A stretch of DNA of 64,000 bases from Chrysopilus asiliformis (Eukaryota; Arthropoda; Insecta; Diptera; Rhagionidae). Shown here piece after piece: positions 40,901 through 53,471 of the stretch. Numbering within the stretch: position 1 is the first letter of the stretch; the number at the start of each line of letters is the position of its first letter. A program made the translations under genes and the position numbers. The DNA lies in assembly GCA_964034945.1 (NCBI GenBank), contig OZ035960.1:14883903-14947902 (forward strand), given 5' to 3'. The notes below the pieces were generated by a model. The model ran no database searches. It saw nothing but the letters and a program-made list of their open reading frames with translations, and had not been told where the DNA came from.

Positions 40901-43900
40901 TACGTCGATTCCGTTTTAATTTAAAATATAGTTTATGATTTAGGAAGACGGGGAAAAAATTCATGTATTTTCACAATGAGCCAATTGTGGCCTATATACG
41001 CCTAATGGCCTAAATAGTATCACCTTCAATCAAAACCTAACCTTAGAACAATATCTGATGGAGAAAAACAAAATTAATCCCGACCTAAAAGAGTTTAGGG
41101 CCGCTCATAAAATATGTCCCGAGAATTTTAGGCTTTTCAGATCCGATCCGTCCTCCTATTTTCCATAATTGGAAAAATGGGTAGTGGGTAGAATTTTTAA
41201 TCCTGCCGTCACACCACTGTAGATCCCCCCCCCCCCCCTCGTGACGTATTTTACGAACAACCTCACAAACACTTGTAGAAGTTTTTAGAATACGATAAGC
41301 GGTTTCCGCGAAACTTGCGCCTATTTTTTGCTTCTTTGGGGATGGAATAGGTCTCGAATCGCAGTTTCATTAATGCGGGAATTATGCATTTTTTTACACC
41401 GAAAACTGCTTTTGGGAAAGTTATACAAGGGGATGGATTAATCTGAGGGAGGAAAATATTTAATTTCGCTATAGATAGTTTTTTTTTGTGAAATCTTCAC
41501 GAGTTTCTTGGGTGCGCATTTTTTAGACTTGAAATGTTCATCAAAGTTATAGACTTTGGGACAGTCCATAAAATACGTCACATTTTCAGGGGAAGGGAAG
41601 ATGCGGCATTAAATTATCATCATCATAAACGGTGCGGTCTAGGCCTGCAAAACAAGAGTATCCAGACGACTCGGTCTAGTGCCGTGGTATTAAATTTCAT
41701 AAAAAAAATTGTGAAAAAAATAAGGAGTAAAAGAAAGGAGGAGGGTTAAATAGACGAAATTTAGCGCGACACCTTTTATGGACAGCCCATTTATACTTTT
41801 TTGGAAATTTTTGTCGTTTTTTTGATTTTTCACATGCAGGAAATTTTATTATATTTTTTAAAGCCGCAAAATGTAATAAAACGTTTACATGAGACTTTCG
41901 AAAGGAGATATTCAAGAATTTTTTAAACCACTCTCCCATTTCAACAGTTTTTGAATTTCCAACAACAATTTTATTCAGAACAACATTTTAATTACCGTTT
42001 CTAAATTTCACTTAGCACAAAAAAAAGTGAATTTAATTTACATAATTTTTCAATTTCTTTTTAATTCCTTCAAATTCTTAAATGAATTTCTAAATTATAT
42101 TGTTTTTCTTCTCTATTTTTAGATCATTTGAAAGTTTAGCTGAGGATCTCACAAGGTTGCTAGAAGAAAATGTAAAAATACCAGGCGCTGTACGAAATCT
42201 ATACTCACTCAGTGGTAAAAAGGTAAATAAAATTGTACAACCGTGTTTTAATTGATTTCAGGAATAGAATTTTGCGGCATGAATTTTAATGCGAAATAAC
42301 GTTGTTTATAATGATTACGATTTTTGTTCTATTTATATAAACAGGCGAATCGTGAGTAAAACTTAAGTGCCGCAAATATTTTGGGGAACAAAATATAGGC
42401 ACTAACGTTCAATTATGGCCGTAATTAAATGATATTATTTCGTGTTTCTGTAATTATTTCGTTGTTAGTTTAACAAAACTGAAGGGGAAAAGGAGATTAG
42501 TCGAAACAAGACCGTAAATAGGCATGGGAGCAACAGGTGTAAAAATTTCACCTGCAGCACATTTATTTGTAGGAATTTTTCCTTGCCATATATTTTTCTT
42601 AAAAATGTTCACCAGCGTCGCACTTTTAAAGGAAATTTTTCCTACATTGCTTTGTATTCCATGATTTTTGCCTGCAATACTTTTTTTTGGTCACTCAAAA
42701 ATTCGAAAATGAAAATCTACAAAGGATTCAAAGGCCTATTTCCACTGTAAAAATTTTGAAAATATTACACAAGATGAAAAACTCTCAATTTTTTCTGTGG
42801 CGCCAGGCATTGAACCCCACTTCCTCGTCTTGCCTGTAATTTTGACAGTTTCGGTCATGGCCTGGCGCCTGGATCGGCTAATCTAAACAGGCACAAAGAC
42901 TCCAATGCTGAAATTTTTTTTTGACATTTCCCAATTCAAAATGGCCCAGCTGTCAAAAAATATCATTCCGGTGAGATATTTGTTGGGATAAAGAATCGTA
43001 AGTGTAGATGCCCGGTTAATTCGGTGGACCCAGTAATGCCAGATCGTGGAATTATTCTCTTTTTGAAGGGTTGTTTGATCAAAAAGGGGAAAAAAGGATT
43101 TTGAAGTTTTCGTAAGATTTTCTACGAAAGGCGAATGTAGATTTTATGCAAATGTAGACAATTTTCATCTATTTAAGACATTTACTTTTTGTTTTCATAT
43201 TTCTTCAGGAGTTTTAGATGTGAAAAAACAGTAGAAATTTCCATAAAATCGCTATAATTAGGACCAGATTTAATCGTAGGCAACTGCATAGATTGGCACT
43301 TTCTAGAACGGCGCTTTTTTTTTGGGTGGCCACAAAAAAAGGCTAAACGGCAGAACATGGAATTGTCCTTCTGTTGTCACTGTGAGCCGTTTAATTTTGA
43401 GGCATATTTAATCTTGATACGCGAGAAGTTTCAGCTAACGATTTGGCAATACTGGATGTATCTTAAACTTTGTGTTCACAGCAAACTTCACATTTGCGGA
43501 ATGGGTAGGGGGACCATACGTTACGGAGTATCAGTAATCGACAAATTTTCACTTGCGATGCAGTGTTTTGAAGAATTTCTTCATTCAGTGTGTTTTTCTT
43601 TAAAAAAAACATTTCGCCTGCGGCGCATTTTATAATATTTTTTTCGATTATGAGATAATTTTTCCACTAAATTCTGTCTGTAGCGCAACTTGAGCTGTCT
43701 TGTAAAGAAACAAAATCGTTTTTTGTGGAGAAAACTGGGAGATTGTGTCGAGGAGACACTGAACGAGAGTGAAATTCAAGTACAGGGTCTACCATTTGTA
43801 ATACGAGCACGTAAGATACAGTTTTTGCTGCGTTCGCAATTTGCCTTGTTGGGCATTTCGAAACATCAACAAATTCTCTTTTTTTAACCCCCTTGCCCCC

Positions 43901-46900
43901 TCATCCAGTCATCCTAGGGTCTCAAGAATGGATATTTACTGATCAGGGTTGCAAAATTCAACTTTAGGAATTTCTGTTATTTCGTTTGAATAGTTTTTTA
44001 GCTAATATTTGAACGCAATTTATGTTTTAATCTGTTTCAGGTAACAAATTTGGATGATCTGGAGGATGGACAAAGCTACGTATGTTCCTGTAATAATGAG
44101 AACTATAAGAAAATTGAATATAATATTAATAATCAAGCAAGCAACGCTAATAATAAGACAAATAATCGTTTATCGAAAGTTTATCGTCCGGCCTCACCTC
44201 TTAAAAATGGTACAAATGGTAGTCCTATATTAAAATTAAGTGAACGTGATAGTGTTGTTCATCCGAGAATTGTAACATTAATACGAAATGGTACTAAGCC
44301 AAGAAAGGTAATTTTTTTATTTTAAAAAAACAGTTAACTGTTATATGGGAATATTTAATTTTATGATAGATTATGAGACTTTTACTGAATAAACGAAACA
44401 GTCCCAGCTTTGATCATGTGTTAACAGCAATAACACAAGTTGTTCGATTGGACACCGGTTGTGTTCGGAAGGTATTCACGCTGTCTGGGATCCCAGTATT
44501 ACAATTGGCCGATTTCTTTGGCCAAGAGGATGTGTTCTTTGCCTATGGCACGGAACGAGTGAGTCCAGATGATTTCAAATTGGAACTGGATGAGAGTAAG
44601 GCGATACGACAAACGCGTAAAGCATTACGTAATGGCTCGGCGTGCACTGGCCCCAAACCAAAGATGCCCGTCAAAAGTAAACATTTCAATGTGACGTACG
44701 ATTGTGTCGAGGAGACACTGAACGAAAGTGGGATTCAAGTTCAGGATCTACCGTCTGTAATACGTGAACGGTATCTCCTTGGCCAAATAATCGGCGATGG
44801 TAATTTCGCGATTGTTTTGAAAGTCAAACACAAGCAAACGTTAAAGACACACGCATTGAAAATAATCGATAAGTCAAAGTGCAAGGGCAAGGAACATTAT
44901 ATCGATGCCGAAGTTCGTGTCATGAAGAAACTAAAGCATCAGCACATCATTCAATTAATGCTGGATGTCGATCAACCGAATAACATGTACTTGGTGCTCG
45001 AGTACGTTGGCGGTAAGTATTTTTGCACGACTGCGCTGCATGCAGAAAAAAACTTTGAATTAGTTGGAAAATAATTGAAATCAATTTCGTTTTTATTGTT
45101 TTAGGCGGTGACCTGTTCGATGCTATAACGCGGGTCACACGATTCTCCGAGGATCAATCGAGAATCATGATCAGACATTTAGCATCAGCGATGGCCTATC
45201 TGCATATGCTGCGAATCGTTCATAGAGACATCAAACCAGAGAATTTACTCGTTAGTATTGTAGACATTTTTTTTGTTGAATGTTTCTAATTATGTTCCGT
45301 ATTTTGATTTGTTTTAGGTTGAGTTAGATGATAAAGGAAACGTTTTTGAATTGAAATTAGCTGATTTTGGACTGGCGTGCGAAGTGACCGAACCTTTGTT
45401 AGCTGTTTGTGGAACACCCACCTATGTTGCGCCCGAAATTTTAATGGAAACCGGATATGGACTAAAAGTAAGATTAACATAATTTTTATTGACTCCGAAA
45501 CTATCTCCAATAACTTCCCTGTAAAGAAAATTGGCTACGATTTGAACCTCATGAATTTTCCGACATTTTTTTTAACAATTATAGTTAATTTATGATAATA
45601 ACTGAACTAAATATAACCCTTTTATTCTAAAGCTGGCAAGATTCTACAAAAAATCACATCATAGCAGGGCAAATTTGCCCTTAGATAGTTTTAGGGGTAA
45701 ATTCTGTACCCAGAGGTAAACTGTCGTAACTGCCAAAACCGCGATTTTGGGGTTATTGTTGTAACTACATTGTGGGGACGTATATATTATATCAACTAAT
45801 ATTTTGTTTAAACAATGTCCTAAAATAAAATAAACTACAAAAGTTTCAAATAATTACCGAAAATCATACACAATAAATAGTTTGCAATTCCGAACTAAAA
45901 ATTGCTCTCCTGTAAAATTTGCAAAATCTCAGTTACGACAGTTTACCTCTGGGGTACAGAATTATTCCTTAACCGCGTGGGGTTCAAAGACGTGCGAACG
46001 GTTCGAAGTTTTCCACAAGCATGTTGAACTGATACGAATATTTTTTTTTTACAAAATCAACAGTTTGAAACCATAGCACCAAAAGATACATGCAAGCATT
46101 GGGGAGATTGATATCTGGCAGGTTTCCTCGCCTCTGCCCTCTCAAAGTTTTGATATTTGGCAGATATTGCATTATGTGACAAAATAGTTATTGCGAAGCC
46201 TTGTGTCAGAGTTTGATATGTGCTACGAATTCAAAATAAGTACAATATGAAAGAATAGAGCATGAATGACGTTTTTCAGAGCTTTTCTGAAAAGCGTTTT
46301 ATTTTGTTATATAATTTCAGGACACACAAATGTCTTAAACTCCTTAAATCTTAAAGGTTTGGTGGTACACGCGAAGTACCACCTGTTTCGTAACAAATGC
46401 TGTACCAAAATTGTACCACCAATTAAATCGTCTTCCATTGCCGCATGAAAATTTTGCAATGGCACCACTAAAAAAATAAAAACAACAAATTTTTTATCGT
46501 GTGCCGCACGGGCAAATGTATTTACTATTTTTCTGTGCCTCTAAATGCCCACGTACATTTGTCATCCCGTCGCGGCGACTTTTATTCCTCAAAATGCCTT
46601 TCCGACGTACACGCTTCTTCACTTTTTAGTAGGGAAAACTTGTGTACAACAAGCGATCGCTCATGTTTGTGTGGTTCTCATATATGTGTTGTATTTCCAG
46701 CTGATTCCCTTACTAGCTAGCACCGAGGCAACATCAATTGCCAGAATAGAAACTGCCAACAATAAAAGAATAAGGACTGGTAATTTGTTATGGCATTTAC
46801 TCTTTCCTACCTACCTGAAAAATAAAACTACTTGCAATTGGTATTTCACTATTTGCATTCAATTTTTGTTTATTTGGGATATGATTACGAGTCGGTGGCT

Positions 46901-47541
46901 AAGCACCGACTGACTCAATGAAATTACGCACACATGCATGCTGACGTGCTACACGAGGGACTTTGTTTGTGTGCGTAAAAAAAGAAGTGAAGAACACTTT
47001 TCGAGTGGCGACTTTTCTCCTCTTGTCGCACTCGTTTCTTTCCTACAATTTGGTGAGGCTGAAGTCTGAAAGTTGCTACGTGTACGTCCTCGCTAAGGGT
47101 TAATTCAGATTTTTGGTTCTCGCTCTAACATTTTTTCAAGTCCAGAATAAAGTAAAAATGTTCGATAAATGACCTTTTGCTAATACAAACTTGCCGTTAA
47201 TTGATTTTAAAGCTCACTGAAATAATAAAAGAATGTTGAATGATTTTTTTTTTGTTTTTCGCAAATTGCAGATAGACGTCTGGGCAGCTGGAATTATTCT
47301 TTACATTCTCTTATGCGGCTTCCCACCTTTCGTATCGCAAGATAATCAACAGGAACCTCTATTCGATGCAATTTTATCGGGCGTTTATGAATTTCCCGAG
47401 CCCTACTGGTCCGATATTGGTGACGGGGTACGCGATTTAATCGCAAATATGCTGCAATCAGATCCTGATGTTCGATTTTCCAGCGAAGATATCCTCGATC
47501 ATTATTGGACACTGGGCGAGGAGCAATGCGATTTTAGATGA
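34994..47541 (+). CDS. DCLK: Doublecortin-like kinase (DCLK family)
   Basis: Seven coding exons, 34994-35244, 42123-42222, 44041-44307, 44370-45012, 45105-45250, 45318-45467 and 47272-47541, all GT-AG and in phase, give 608 residues. Residues about 65-160 form the first DCX domain ([51 protein letters not shown]) and 190-275 the second ([33 protein letters not shown]), which bind microtubules. The kinase starts near 340: glycine loop [12 protein letters not shown], Lys in [59 protein letters not shown]. All catalytic residues are present. It ends soon after the kinase ([11 protein letters not shown]), without the long C-terminal tail of vertebrate DCLK1. Intron 1 (6.9 kb) and intron 6 (1.8 kb) carry repeats. 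Role: microtubule-linked Ser/Thr kinase, typically neuronal, by family. Confidence 0.95.
35321..35917. repeat. 597-bp foldback/MITE with TAG duplication in kinase intron 1
   Basis: The terminal inverted repeats begin TGCCCGGTTCCACAGTG and continue through GAGCTTAAGCTTCGG; the right end is the complement. TAG flanks both sides (35318-35320 and 35918-35920). Several internal copies of AAGCTTAAG/TTAAGCTT words extend the arms. No transposase. Confidence 0.88.
35955..36225 (-). repeat. Repeat family D, 3' fragment
   Basis: It matches the part of family D from ATCTCAAAAACGGTGCATCT through ACATAAAACTCCCATACATC to CAGATTGGCAATTATAGC. The tandem block and terminal palindrome are missing. Confidence 0.85.
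36226..37385. other. Kinase intron 1, nothing recognised
   Basis: AT-rich. Near 37268 a short GTCTGTCTGTCGGTCTG block with ATCTCGAAAACGCGCC recalls the D/G repeat families. Confidence 0.4.
37386..37680 (+). repeat. About 120-bp tandem repeat, 2.5 units
   Basis: Units starting CCTCGATACCCCTCGCCTGG at about 37387, 37507 and 37627; each continues with TGTCTTCGAATTGGGTGGTC and ATCTTAATGAAACTTTACAG. The first two units are nearly identical; the third is cut short after GCCTGGTGTCT. Confidence 0.88.
37681..38410. other. Kinase intron 1, purine-rich, nothing recognised
   Basis: No exon or named repeat is supported; the 81-codon minus frame here has no motif. Confidence 0.4.
38411..38620 (+). repeat. 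Pyrimidine-only minisatellite
   Basis: About 210 bases almost wholly C and T, with a 20-24-base unit of the type CCCTCTACCCCCTTCTCCCC repeating about nine times. The long Pro/Ser/Leu-rich frame across it is compositional. Confidence 0.9.
38621..41559. other. Kinase intron 1, nothing recognised
   Basis: AT-rich intron DNA, with a C15 run at 41226 followed by CTCGTGACGTATTTTACG, which resembles the end of repeat family H. No exon is supported. Confidence 0.4.
41560..41788. repeat. Repeat family H, copy 2
   Basis: The ends ACAGTCCATAAAATACGTCA and (complement) GGCTGTCCATAAAAGGTGTC form imperfect terminal inverted repeats around a non-coding interior. Related to 30131-30419. Confidence 0.6.
42797..42895. 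repeat. MITE family B, partial copy
   Basis: It retains GGCGCCAGGCATT, then CCCACTTCCTCGTCTTGCCT and ATTTTGACAGTTTCGGTCAT through GGCCTGGCGCCTGGATC, most of the right arm of the element at 1812-1976. Most of the left arm is deleted. Confidence 0.85.
42896..43740. other. Kinase intron 2, nothing recognised
   Basis: AT-rich intron sequence before the exon-like fragment. No terminal repeats or exon were identified. Confidence 0.35.
43741..43810 (+). pseudogene. Decayed copy of part of kinase exon 4 inside intron 2
   Basis: Seventy bases match 44700-44769 of exon 4 with 9 differences and no gap. It encodes [20 protein letters not shown] where the exon encodes [20 protein letters not shown], the linker just before the kinase domain. 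Upstream, TGTAG| at 43683 and downstream GCAC|GTAAGA at 43811 resemble splice sites, but the 127-base exon they would define breaks the reading frame between two phase-0 junctions. More likely a local duplication than a used exon. Confidence 0.85.
45691..45972. repeat. MITE in kinase intron 6
   Basis: The left end AATTCTGTACCCAGAGGTAA with ACTGTCGTAACTG and the right end CAGTTACGACAGTTTACCTC with TGGGGTACAGAATT are inverted repeats of about 40 bases. The interior is non-coding. Confidence 0.85.
45985..46275 (-). repeat. Repeat family E, copy 2
   Basis: Reverse-oriented relative of 11770-12045: CCAAAAGATACATGCAAGCA, CTCTGCCCTCTCAAAG, ATATTGCATTATGTGACAAA and GACGTTTTT occur in mirrored order. 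It directly follows the previous MITE. Confidence 0.7.
46538..47097 (-). repeat. Repeat family F, copy 2
   Basis: Reverse-oriented copy of 22050-22592 ending about 175 bases before kinase exon 7. It starts with GTACATTTGTCATCCCGTCG and ends with AGTTGCTACGTGTACGTCCT. The corresponding open frame ([14 protein letters not shown]) is present here too. Confidence 0.85.
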
Positions 47542-48421
47542 ATTGAAAATACAATTAAAATAAATAATAACAATAATAATAATCATAAATATGATGATGA
47601 TGAAATATAGTAAAAAAAAAACAACAATAATAATTGTAATATTATTAATTTATACTATAGTAAACCATAAACAATACAGCAAATTATAATAAATTAAAAA
47701 GGACAAGAAAAAAAAACACATTCAGATTGATTAAGAAGTTAGAAAAAAGAGGAAAATTCTAGACTAGATCTTAATTATTGACAAATTATAGAGCAACTTA
47801 ATGTGTGATTGCGTATCCATAATGTGAGAGTTCAAGTGGATAACGCGCATTTATTATAATTTTTTTAATTAAATGATTTTTTTCATAAATATGAATATTT
47901 TATTCTAATTGTATTATTTTTATCTTTTTTTTACATAATTTTTTTAACGATAAATGAAATTTACTATTCATATTGTGTTTACATAAATATTTATTTAAAA
48001 CTATTTAATTTTTTTTATACACATCCATTATACATAGAGAAGAAAATTATAAACGAACCTTTTTTTTATATTAGATTTTTTTTTTCGTTATGGATATTAT
48101 TATAATTTTTACGAATAGTTTTAAAAATGATGAAATGATTTCATAAAATTGTTGCTTTTATGATAATGTGAACATCAACCAAATTTTGTTAAGGTATAAA
48201 TAGATATTGAGACAATTTCTAATATAATATAAAAAAAATCACATATGTTTGTAAAACCATTTACTTTTTTAAGCAAAACTGTATTAAAATCCCCTTCCAA
48301 ATATAGTAAAAAAAAGACAACGAGACTTAATTTAATTAACTTTTCATTTTCTTTTTACTTTTACTTCTGAATAAAATGAGATTTTTTACATCAACAACAA
48401 CTGCTTTTATTATTAAGTATT
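47542..48421 (+). other. Probable 3' UTR of the kinase gene
   Basis: Extremely AT-rich. Several AATAAA/ATTAAA words occur (for example near 47562 and 47689), so the end of the transcript cannot be fixed. Confidence 0.5.
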
Positions 48422-48553
48422 ATAGGCCCTATCACAGAATCCGATACGAATGATTCGGATCGTAAACTCAATGTTGTTGTTGGTATAAAACACTAACAAA
48501 AACATTGAGTTTACGATCCGAATCATTCGTATCGGATTCTGGAATAGGGCCTT
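48422..48553. repeat. Foldback MITE
   Basis: The arms read CAGAATCCGATACGAATGAT then TCGGATCGTAAACTCAATGT, mirrored after a loop of about 30 bases. The ends are TAGGCCCTAT / ATAGGGCCTTA. Confidence 0.88.
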
Positions 48554-49221
48554 ATATTAAAAAAACGATGAAAAAAAAATCACTTGTTTCCATTGAGTTC
48601 CTGTGCACTTTTGTTTGAAAAAAAATGCTAGAGGAAACTTGTCAATTGTATAAAAATACGAGAAAATATTTTATTGGATGATATTCGCATATCTAATGTA
48701 CATAATTTATCAGCTTATTTAGCATGAAACTCTTATTTTCTGTAATATATGCTTATATTGAATATATTTGATAATAATAACAAATCACATCAAATTACAA
48801 AGAAACCTGGTAAATTTAACCTTTTTACAATGAATTAAAATTTAAAGACGGGCTTCCAAAATAACTTTGCCTTTCCACAAGAGACGACAATTTAAAATCT
48901 TCATTTTGAACAATTTAATTCACAATTAATCTGACTGTATTTTGTTTTTCCGAGAAAGACAAGTTGCAAAAAAAAAAGTCAAATGATTTCTTTGGACAGC
49001 TAAATGAGTTTTGGGCATAGCAGGTGAAACGCTGAGAAATTAAAGAAAATATTGAACAATTAATTTGTTTCAATCAAATATAACTAGAAAACCGGGCAAT
49101 AAAATGGTTGATCGGCGAATGTAATTTAGGAAATTCTAATTTATAAAATATCTACACGCAAGAAAACCAGTGGGGTAGAGTTTAGTAGCTGATAAATTTC
49201 CATACTCTATGACCACTCTTA
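48554..49221. other. AT-rich intergenic DNA, nothing recognised
   Basis: No gene or named repeat is supported. Confidence 0.4.
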
Positions 49222-49404
49222 GCGCGGTATTACACACGGCAACTTTCGGGCTTACTTAAGCTTATTTCAATGGTTTAAGTCCACACACACACACACACTT
49301 GTGTAGCATATGCAAACAGGATTGGCTTATTTAAGCCACAAATGTAAGCACATTGGCTTATTAAGCCCAAAAGTTGCCGGCTTACTTAAGCCAAATGTAA
49401 TCTG
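49222..49404. repeat. MITE family C, copy 2 (internally deleted)
   Basis: It starts GCGCGGTATTACACACGGCA and shares GGCTTATTTAAGCCACAAAT and AGCCCAAAAGTTGCCGGC with 8884-9243, in the opposite orientation. It is about half the length, with the central part missing and a (CA)n tract at 49272. Confidence 0.8.
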
Positions 49405-49650
49405 GGGCTTATAGTGAAAACCGGACCGAAATCTCTTCAGAATTGCAGAACCTTGTCGGAGAGAGGTTTACTAGTGGGCGAAAAATTAATTTAAAACCGA
49501 CATCTCTAATGGTGAGAATCGAATCGAAAATCCTTCGGAATTGCAGAGTGTTGCCGAAGGGTGGGGGGATGTAGGTTTTAGTCACCGAAAATTGTTCTTG
49601 AAGGCTAACCTCTAGTAGCGAAAACCGGATCAAAATCCCGATAGCGGTTT
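49405..49650 (+). repeat. Degenerate tandem repeat of about 100 bp
   Basis: GAAAACCGGACCGAAATCTC, then TTCAGAATTGCAGAACCTTG; later GAATCGAATCGAAAATCC, then TTCGGAATTGCAGAGTGTTG; and a third GAAAACCGGATCAAAATCCC. Two to three diverged units. Confidence 0.55.
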
Positions 49651-52600
49651 AAGATATATCAAGACAGGGCAAGGAGAATTTTGAAAAATAACATAGCCTA
49701 TATTACTACCTGACATCCTCAATTTGACGGTAAGGTTTCATTGTGATTTAAAAAAAATTTTTTTTTGCAAAAATCCGACTTTTCTTAATAATGTAAATAT
49801 GATTACGTTAGGACAGCACTATCGTCGGAAAGAGGAAAGTGTGGGGGGGGGGGGGGTGATAATTTTGATAATTTTATAACTAAATGAAAAAATTAAAGAA
49901 AAGTAATGAAATTGTAGACAATTTACGTAATAAAATGAAATCCTTTCTCTGTACCCCTTTTGCGTAATTTACATCCCGGAGCAGTGGAAGTTTCGTGTGC
50001 AATTTATATATTTTTTAGTCCTTCATTTCTCGTATGTCTTTCCCGTAAAATTTCCTAAACTATTAGTCGCTCAAAGTTTAAATTTTACATGAAATTGTGA
50101 AGATTTTTTGCAAAAGAAAATAAAAAAAAACACGAAAATGCACAGGAATTAAAAAAAGATCTCGTAGCATGATAAAATAATTCATATTGTATACTGGGCG
50201 ACTAAATACGAATATCCGAAATATGATTAAACATAAAAGTCAAACATAATTATTGGAAAATGGTTGCTTGATAATAAATTTTTGCATATCATTAAAAAAA
50301 ACACTATTAAACTTTATTGCAAATAAAATTATTCAATAAATTAATCTATGTGAGATTGTTTTTCTAATCGGCAAAAACATTTAATATTTTTGCATTTAGT
50401 AGTTATAAAAATATGAAATAAAACATTGAAATTATATACACGACAAAGAAAACGACAAAAAACAAAATTAAATTTTAATGTAACTTATTTGCTTATCTTA
50501 AACATTTATAAAGAATGTCAAAAGATCTAATTTTCAATTTATTTCAAATTAGGGCTTCATTTCTTTTTGTTATCCGTCCGGAAGTAGAAGATGTCATTCA
50601 TTTAAACGCATTTTAAAGACTTCAACCAGTTTTCCGAATTAGTAATTTGTTTCCTTTTTTATAAAAGATAAAAAAAAAATTTAATATAAGCTTTTCTAAT
50701 GTTTTTGTAGTGTTTTAATGTCTACTTTTAACTAAAATCGTCAACTATTTGCAAAGTAGCGAGGGACCAATTTTTTATATAGGAAAAAATGCAATTTTCA
50801 TCTTAGTTTCCTTTCAAATTTCACTGCACTCTCGCCTCAAATTCAAATAAAAATTCAAAAGTTAACGATTGAATATTTCTTTAGCAACCAATTTGAGACA
50901 AACACAAAATTAGATCTTTTGTGAAATGCGCTTAGGAAGAAAATTATTAGATATTAATAATAAAAAAATCGCTATAATGGGATCGTAAACATGAATATGT
51001 ATGCAATATATAAATTTGATTTAAATAAAATTGTTTAAATTTTCTTTATATACTTAAAACTTTAAAAAGTTTATTTTGTAGGGAAAAACGAGTATTAATT
51101 TTTATTTTCCAATTCTATTCCAACCCAAGACAGACTCCACGCACGTTCCACGAAATTTTTAGCGATCGCTAAATCGAATTAGCGGACGAATTTCAAGCAA
51201 AAATTCCTTCTAACCCGATTTAATGGGCACTAAAATTTTCGTGAAATCCTCCATTACACTCTTTTAGTAAATCCAATGAAAAACTAACAAATCAATTGAT
51301 ACAATTTATAGTATATACTGAAAATCAAGATTAAGAAAACAGGAGAAATTATAAATAGTAAATAATTTTAAATAAAGATCAGAAATAAACAATTAACTGA
51401 ATAAAAGATGAATTAAAATGAACCGATATATATTTTGTAATGTAATTTTTAGACGCAGCATATAAGATATAAATGAAATTATTAAATTCAAGATTTTAAA
51501 TAAAAATGATCGAATACAAAAATCCACAAGCAAAGATATACATAAAAAATAAATTATTCAAAAATTTCTGGTGTTTTTCATTCTAATTATTCAAGAATTT
51601 CTTGTGCAATCACGAACATTAAATTTTGATCGTTTTTAGGAGACATGCGCTTACTATTAGATTTTTTTTGGAGAAATTTTACGAAAAAACAGTTTTTCGA
51701 TTGTTCTTCATTTTTAAAATTTGAAGCACTTTTTAGTGTTGCCATCGTTTAATCAGGATTTTGAGGTTAAAGGCGATAGAAATGTTGGCAAGTGGGTTTG
51801 TGGATTTGCTGTTCGTAGTTTTCGCTTATTCTTTGGACTTACGTTAAATTCTGGACAATCGCTATGAAGAAAATGTTAAAGAACATAAACTGCTTGTTTG
51901 GAGATAAAATTTAATTCGAAATCGGTTTATTCTCGAGACAAATTCATCAAATATCCAGGCTGACAGGTGGACAATGTTCCGGCTTATTAAATTCAACGTG
52001 TTACGGGCCCACAAATTAGCTGAACTTGAATAAAGTATATTCAAAATTGAATTTTAATCAACCAAAAAAGCAAAAGTAGATATATTTAATTTTTTTTCTT
52101 ATATTTTAGGATTCGTAAGAATCGGGCTTTGAAAACCCGGATTGAGGACAAGGAGAACATTTTCTTGATATCGAAGATTACACGAAACAGCTTTACAAAC
52201 TAAAAGCAAAAGGTTCTTACCGATTTGCAGATACTGAGAAAAGATTCCCGTTGTGAAAACATTTCAATTGCTATAAAGCATTAACAAAATATATTGTTTA
52301 GCGAAGCATTTTTCACCTATGAGTACTGCGTACTTGTGAATTAAGGTTTTTTGGATTGATTACTCGGTGATCGCAGTTAATTTGAGACAAAATCGATTGC
52401 TGACGCTGCAAATTAATTTTGTTGACTCGTTAATTTGCCCTAGAAGTTTTGGGATATAAAATAAAAGTCGTTCTGAAAGCTAATTGTTTTTTGTCGAATA
52501 TTTCAGACTTGCATGGGAGACATCAATTTTAGGTTTCAAGATAAATCCATCAGCAGATTTTTACAGTAATTAAACTGATTCGCAAGTCCAGCTGAGTTTT

Positions 52601-53471
52601 CAGTGACGATTTCTTCTTATTTTGAATTGATTTATTGGTTCAGTGTGTGGGAGTTTACGATTAGCTAATTTCACGTGGCTGTGTGGGTGATCAGCTGAGA
52701 ATGTTTTTAAGCGGCTAAAATGAAAATGTATTTGCATCGAATCTAGTACTTTATGTCAAATAAAACAGGGGGTAAAGTACTAGATTTGGGATTTCGTCGA
52801 AAAAATTGTACAGTCGATTTTCTGTACATTTTCGATATACGTTTTGGTGAGTTTTGGTACATTGGGAAAATCCAATAACTGCCAATTTGAACTTTGTAAC
52901 TGTCGCAAAGGTCCTTTTTTGGGATATTTGTTTCGGCGGGCTGAAAATTTGTTACTGTGGTTTTCATAATCATTGTTGTGTTCTGTGATCCTACAAGATT
53001 TTGAAAAACTTTTGAATTTCCAACAGATTTTTTTTTATCGAAATTTGAATCGAAGAAGAATGAAGCCTAATTTTCATGAATCAAAAATTTTCAGTCTTTT
53101 CGTACTGATTATTGATTTTAAAAGAATTAGGAACTTGTATTCAACAACCTGGGGGGACAGTGGACAGAAAATGTTACTTTTTTCGATTATCCAAAGGATG
53201 TCCGTGACTACTGAGCCAAAAGGTATAAAATTTTGTAGTTATCTTACACACTCAGGTACTAATACCGTTATAACTTCTGCAGTTTCAATATTTTTTATAC
53301 GAGGTGGTCTTCTGGCATTTTTTCTTCACTCGCTGTACAAAGAGCGCCATCAAAAAGAAATAATTTTTCATATAAAAAATCAATTTTGTCATAAATCTTG
53401 TATATTTGCTAAAATTTTCTTATAAATCTTGCTTATTTGCTAAAATAAAAATTAAAAAAAAACTCATAACA
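49651..53471. other. Gene desert, AT-rich
   Basis: No coding exon, RNA gene or repeat copy recognised. A G12 run is at 49843-49856. The 150-codon frame near 53000 has no motif and no splice support. Confidence 0.4.

Noticed and set aside
43684..43810. Alternative cassette exon of the kinase gene
   Set aside because: It would add 127 bases between phase-0 junctions and break the kinase frame; kept only as a possible poison exon.
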